Positions 5,324 through 8,575 of a stretch of DNA of 8,575 nucleotides are shown in pieces. Position 1 is the stretch's first letter. Every line of letters starts with the position of its first letter. This DNA is from Bacilli bacterium (lineage in GTDB: Bacteria > Bacillota_I > Bacilli_A > RF39 > UBA660), in NCBI GenBank assembly GCA_028684435.1, contig JAQUFX010000038.1, forward strand, positions 1 to 8,575, read 5' to 3'. The translations under genes were made by a program, and so were the position numbers. Under the pieces are notes generated by a model, which saw only the letters and a program-made list of their open reading frames with translations, did not search any database and was not told the DNA's origin.

Positions 5324-7240
5324 ATGAAACGGGTAAACTTTATAATAAAATTAACTATATTTTTATTTATATGCGTAATTATACTAATATTAGGTTTATA
5401 TACATATGCTTACTTTTCAGATGAAATAACATTAAATACTGCCAATAGAGTTCAAATATATGATCATAACAATGATATCGTATATCAAGGAAGTGGTGAT
5501 AGAAAATGGGTAAAATTAAATGAAATATCAGATCATGTAAAAGAAGCAATTGTTAGTGTTGAAGATAAAAACTTTTATAAACATAATGGTTTTGATTATT
5601 TAAGAATTATAAAATCTTTCTTTAATAATTTTAAAGAACAAAAAATAATAGCAGGAGCTTCTACTATTTCAATGCAATATGTAAAAAATATGTACTTGGA
5701 TTTTGATCAAACATGGGAAAGAAAAATAGAAGAAGCGTTTCTTACAATAAATTTAGAAACTCATTATACAAAAGATGAAATATTAGAAGGATATTTAAAT
5801 ACAATTAATTTTGGAAGAGGTAATTTTGGTATCGAAAGTGCGAGTCAGTATTATTTTAATAAAAAAAGCAGTGATTTAACAATAGAAGAAGCTATTATTT
5901 TAGTTGGCATTCCAAGAAGTCCTGAAAATTATAATCCTATTAGTAATTATGACTTATCTATTACTAGAGGTAAAAATGTAGCTAAAAGTATGATTAAAAA
6001 TAAGTATCTTACTAAAGAAGAATATAATAATTTATTTCAAAATCAAATAATTACTTATGGCAAAAAAGAGACAAACAATTTACAAACTTTTATGTATTAT
6101 CATGATGCAGTTATGCAAGAATTAAATTCAATTAAAACGCTTCCTAAGTCATTAATTAAATATGGAGGTATAAAAATATTTACTAACTTTAATTTAAATG
6201 TTCAAACAAAAATGGAAACTTCGATAATGGAAAACATTACTGATAATAATGTCCAAACAGCAAGTGTAGTAATTAATCCTAAAACCGGAGGCATAACCGC
6301 CTTATCTGGCGGAGTAGATTATGCTATAAGTCAATATAATAGAGCTAGTAAAGCTGAAAGACAGGTTGGTTCAATTATTAAACCTTTTCTTTATTATGCG
6401 GCTCTTGAAAATAATATGACTTCAGCATCAACTTTTAAAAGTGAAATTACTAGTTTTGTATTTGCTGATAATGAAACATACAGTCCGACTAATTATGCTA
6501 ATTCTTATGCCAATAAAGAAATAACGATGGCTGCTGCAATGGCTTATTCAGATAATATTTATGCTGTTAAAACTCACTTGTTTTTAGGCGAAAAAACATT
6601 AGTTGATTCTTTAAAATTAGCTGGGTTAGAAAAAAACATTAAAGCCAATCCCTCTTTAGCTTTAGGTGCTACCGAATTAAATATGCTTGATATAGCGCAA
6701 GCTTATAATACTCTTGCCAATTATGGAGTTTATAATGAATTGTTTTTTATAAATAAAGTAGAAGATTTAGAAGGAAATATTTTATACGAACATAAATTAG
6801 AACCAGATGAAGTATTAAATAAAGATTATGTTTATATCTTAAATGAAATGCTGACTACAACATATAACCCTAGTTTTATTGATTATATGTCACCGACGGT
6901 TTTTTCTTTAAGCTCAAGAATAACTAAAAAATACGCCTTAAAAAGTGGTACTACTGATTATGATTATTGGTTTGCAGGTTATAATCCAAATTTATTAATG
7001 TTAGTTTGGAGTGGAAATGATAATAATAAAATTGTTGAGAAAAGTTATTCAAGTAAAATTAAATCTATTTGGTGTGATACTTCTGAATACGCTTTAAAAG
7101 ATATGGAAAATACTTGGTATGAACCAAGTGAAAATATTATTGCTCTTCCTCTTAATGCTATTACTGGAAAATATACAACTAATAATAAAAATACAACCTT
7201 ATTTTATTTTAAAAAAGGTTCCGAACCAATCCAAGAATAA
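5324..7240 (+). CDS. Class A penicillin-binding protein (glycosyltransferase/transpeptidase)
   Basis: This bifunctional enzyme polymerises lipid II into glycan strands and crosslinks stem peptides outside the membrane. Order in the 638 residues: short cytoplasmic tail, one membrane anchor (about 8-31), GT51 glycosyltransferase (about 45-225) with catalytic Glu80 in EDKNFYKHNG, GASTISMQYVKN (111-122) and GYLNTINFGRGNFGI (156-170), then the penicillin-binding transpeptidase (about 312-600). The transpeptidase has all three motifs: SIIK with nucleophile Ser350, SDN (409-411) and KSGT (540-543), the last in place of the usual KTG. There is no PASTA or long disordered tail. The start is fixed by an in-frame TGA at 5318-5320, inside the Shine-Dalgarno GGTGA (5316-5320). 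It is divergent from the small gene at 4976. In Bacillus the sporulation PBP pbpG lies on this side of rpoE, so it may be a PbpG relative, though a general PBP1 is also possible. Confidence 0.93.
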   Translation: MKRVNFIIKLTIFLFICVIILILGLYTYAYFSDEITLNTANRVQIYDHNNDIVYQGSGDRKWVKLNEISDHVKEAIVSVEDKNFYKHNGFDYLRIIKSFFNNFKEQKIIAGASTISMQYVKNMYLDFDQTWERKIEEAFLTINLETHYTKDEILEGYLNTINFGRGNFGIESASQYYFNKKSSDLTIEEAIILVGIPRSPENYNPISNYDLSITRGKNVAKSMIKNKYLTKEEYNNLFQNQIITYGKKETNNLQTFMYYHDAVMQELNSIKTLPKSLIKYGGIKIFTNFNLNVQTKMETSIMENITDNNVQTASVVINPKTGGITALSGGVDYAISQYNRASKAERQVGSIIKPFLYYAALENNMTSASTFKSEITSFVFADNETYSPTNYANSYANKEITMAAAMAYSDNIYAVKTHLFLGEKTLVDSLKLAGLEKNIKANPSLALGATELNMLDIAQAYNTLANYGVYNELFFINKVEDLEGNILYEHKLEPDEVLNKDYVYILNEMLTTTYNPSFIDYMSPTVFSLSSRITKKYALKSGTTDYDYWFAGYNPNLLMLVWSGNDNNKIVEKSYSSKIKSIWCDTSEYALKDMENTWYEPSENIIALPLNAITGKYTTNNKNTTLFYFKKGSEPIQE

Positions 7241-7258
7241 AAAAAGCTAATTTTTATT
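7236..7258. terminator. Possible weak bidirectional terminator between convergent genes
   Basis: AATAAAAA (7236-7243) and TTTTTATT (7251-7258) form an A/T-only stem around a 7-base loop, spanning the stop codons of the PBP and the ParB/Noc gene, which are six bases apart. For leftward transcripts there is also a small GGTT/AACC hairpin (7217-7227) followed by six T (7211-7216), inside the PBP coding end. Both are weak, but some termination is expected between convergent genes. Confidence 0.3.
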
Positions 7259-8374
7259 AACCTCTTTTTCTATTTTAATAATTATTTGATATAAATCTTC
7301 AAAATCAAATTCTTCACAAGTTATTTTATAACCAGCTTCTTGAACTTCTTCTTCTAAACCATGATAAGCTTCAATTACAGTTGGTAAATTATTTTTCTTT
7401 ATTTTTTCGTCTTTATTTCTTATTTCAGATACAATTGGTGTAACTGGGGTAAAATCTTTTATTTCTAAATTTTCTTCCTCTAAATCTTCTTCTTCATCAA
7501 AAATATTATTCATTGATAAATTTACTTTTTCATTTTCTAAAGAAGGATAAGATTCTTGATCAAAAATATTAAAGATATTTGCTTTTGACTTAGGAATTAT
7601 ATCTTTAGCATTATTTTTAATTTCTTCGATATTAATATCATTATTATTAATAATTTTATCATCTAATTCTTCTAAAGAATTAATTGTTTCTTCATTGATT
7701 TTTTCTAAAGTTTCTTCAGGCTTGAAAGAAACATTATCTAAATTTAACTCATCAACTATTTGATTATTAGGATTAATCATGTTTTTAATTTCAGAATCTA
7801 ATTGTCTAACTGTTAATCTTTCATTAATAACTTTATTTAATATTTCTATTTGTGTATTAGCTTCAGTTAATTGAAGTAAACTTCTAGCATGTCTTTCACT
7901 AATTTTTTCATTTAATAAAGCTTCTTGAACTTCTTTAGTTAAATTTAATAATCTTAGTTTATTAGCTATAGTTGATTGATTTACACCCATTTTTTTAGCT
8001 AATTGTTCTTGATTAAGGTAACCTTTTTCTAATATCTTTTTATATGATTTAGCTTCTTCTATCGAAGTTAAATTTTTTCTTTGAACATTTTCGACTAATG
8101 CTACTTCAGCACTTTGATTATCATCTAAACTTGATATTATAGCTGGAACTTCAGTAAGACCCGCTGTTGTTGCAGCTTTATATCTTCTTTCTCCTGCTAT
8201 TATTTCATATTTATCCCCTAGTTTTCTTAATACTAAAGGTTGAATTATACCATGCTCTTTTATTGAAGATGATAATTCAATTATCCCTTGTTCATCAAAG
8301 GTTAAACGTGGTTGAAATCTATTTGGTATGATTTGTTCTATGCTTATCATTTGAATTGTCGGATTATTATTCAT
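7247..8374 (-). CDS. ParB/Noc-family chromosome-binding CTPase with acidic linker
   Basis: This family binds a DNA site, then closes as a CTP-dependent sliding clamp; ParB (Spo0J) serves chromosome segregation and Noc nucleoid occlusion. The 375 residues begin with the CTP-binding domain (about 8-115) with NRFQPR (18-23), GERR (61-64) and ENVQRK (95-100). The HTH DNA-binding domain (about 118-200) follows, with QSTIANKLRLL and ISERHAR. Residues at the sites known to switch parS to Noc-site specificity are Gln133, Lys139, Asn144 and Arg161: three of four are Noc-type. However, the N-terminal amphipathic helix that anchors Noc to the membrane is absent, and an in-frame TAG just upstream rules out a longer start. 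About 130 acidic, Asn-rich residues (200-330) separate the HTH from a short C-terminal domain (331-372), making it nearly 100 residues longer than usual. No parA is in view. Confidence 0.88.
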   Translation of the reverse strand: MNNNPTIQMISIEQIIPNRFQPRLTFDEQGIIELSSSIKEHGIIQPLVLRKLGDKYEIIAGERRYKAATTAGLTEVPAIISSLDDNQSAEVALVENVQRKNLTSIEEAKSYKKILEKGYLNQEQLAKKMGVNQSTIANKLRLLNLTKEVQEALLNEKISERHARSLLQLTEANTQIEILNKVINERLTVRQLDSEIKNMINPNNQIVDELNLDNVSFKPEETLEKINEETINSLEELDDKIINNNDINIEEIKNNAKDIIPKSKANIFNIFDQESYPSLENEKVNLSMNNIFDEEEDLEEENLEIKDFTPVTPIVSEIRNKDEKIKKNNLPTVIEAYHGLEEEVQEAGYKITCEEFDFEDLYQIIIKIEKEVNKN

Positions 8375-8405
8375 ACAATCTAGCCCCTTTTTCTATTCTA
8401 AATAT

Positions 8406-8434
8406 ATAATACTTTATTTTGGGTTTTATTTCAA
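8406..8434 (-). promoter_or_regulatory. Housekeeping promoter for the ParB/Noc gene
   Basis: On the minus strand TTGAAA (8429-8434) is followed after exactly 17 bases by TATTAT (8406-8411), each 5/6 to consensus. The predicted start is near 8399, giving a leader of about 25 nt containing a Shine-Dalgarno-like AAAGGGG (8381-8387) before the ATG. Confidence 0.7.
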
Positions 8435-8460
8435 TGGTTTTTTAATAATTGTTATTTAAA

Positions 8461-8510
8461 AAACTAAATGCAACAAATTTTATTTATTTAAAATAAGTTG
8501 CATTTAGTTT
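8461..8510. repeat. 14-bp perfect inverted repeat between divergent genes
   Basis: AAACTAAATGCAAC (8461-8474) and GTTGCATTTAGTTT (8497-8510) are exact inverted copies, 22 bases apart. Within the spacer a second inverted repeat, ATTTTA (8477-8482) and TAAAAT (8489-8494), would extend the structure. It lies in the 196-base gap (8375-8570) between the ParB/Noc gene and the next rightward gene; no open reading frame or RNA gene was recognised in the gap. The right arm contains the TTGCAT -35 of the rightward promoter. On the minus strand the arm runs into six T, like a terminator, but no leftward gene enters from the right within view. A repressor operator is the simplest reading. Confidence 0.7.
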
Positions 8511-8525
8511 GATTATTGTTAATAT
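8498..8525 (+). promoter_or_regulatory. Promoter for the rightward gene at the window end
   Basis: TTGCAT (8498-8503) is followed after 16 bases by TAATAT (8520-8525), preceded by TGT so that it is an extended -10 (TGn). The design matches the rpoE promoter (16-base spacer plus TGn). The -35 lies wholly in the right arm of the inverted repeat. The predicted start is near 8532. Confidence 0.5.
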
Positions 8526-8555
8526 ATGTTTGTGTTGTTCTTTTAGTTATTTTTT

Positions 8556-8575
8556 AAGGAGGATTTGAAAATGAA
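8556..8575 (+). CDS. Start of an unidentified rightward gene, with RBS
   Basis: A full Shine-Dalgarno AAGGAGG (8556-8562) is followed after eight bases by ATGAA (coding from 8571) and the window ends. Only the initiator Met and two bases of the next codon (Lys or Asn) are visible, so the product cannot be named. The RBS quality and the upstream promoter make a real gene likely. The coordinates given include the RBS. Confidence 0.7.

Noticed and set aside
7247..8570. parS, Noc-binding site or DnaA boxes near the ParB/Noc gene
   Set aside because: No close match to TGTTTCACGTGAAACA, ATTTCCCGGGAAAT or TTATCCACA was found by eye on either strand.

Overview
The window is AT-rich DNA (roughly a quarter G+C by eye) with a standard bacterial code: every tryptophan is TGG, and TAA, TAG and one TGA serve as stops. 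It looks like a chromosomal core region of a low-GC Bacillota in the class Bacilli in the broad sense. The RNA polymerase delta subunit (RpoE) points to Bacilli rather than Clostridia, and SpoIIR points to an endospore-forming lineage or one recently derived from spore formers. Species cannot be told from the window.

Layout. Positions 1-4863 carry leftward genes, read here in transcription order: rpoE (delta), prfA (RF1), prmC (RF methyltransferase), spoIIR, mntP (Mn efflux family), murA (MurZ type) and the start of rpmE (L31). Upstream of rpoE lies a small leftward gene (4976-5260), perhaps a short DUF1934/YwiB relative. Divergent from it is a rightward class A penicillin-binding protein (5324-7240). 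It converges on a leftward ParB/Noc-family gene (7247-8374), which is divergent from a rightward gene of which only ATGAA is in view. From memory, the same set of genes is spread over a longer stretch of Bacillus chromosomes (pbpG, ywiB, rpoE, murAB, rho, rpmE, prfA, prmC, spoIIR, mntP); here it is compacted and partly reordered, with no rho between murA and rpmE.

Function. The genes cover translation (RF1, its methylase, L31), transcription (delta), cell-wall synthesis (MurA makes the first committed precursor, the PBP polymerises and crosslinks it), forespore-to-mother-cell signalling (SpoIIR), metal export and chromosome organisation. No mobile element, tRNA, rRNA or CRISPR array is visible. 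I found no wholly new multi-gene system.

Most of the unexplained signal is regulatory and between genes. A terminator-like hairpin lies between prmC and spoIIR. A 12-bp hairpin at the spoIIR/mntP junction holds the mntP ribosome binding site in its loop. A 14-bp perfect inverted repeat lies between the divergent parB/noc gene and its neighbour, and its right arm overlaps a promoter. The ParB-family protein has Noc-type specificity residues, no membrane-targeting N-terminus, and an extra acidic linker of about 130 residues. Strong promoters are visible for rpoE, murA and parB/noc, and an extended -10 element precedes rpmE. The only gene-free stretch near 200 bases is 8375-8570, described below; no gap exceeds 300 bases.
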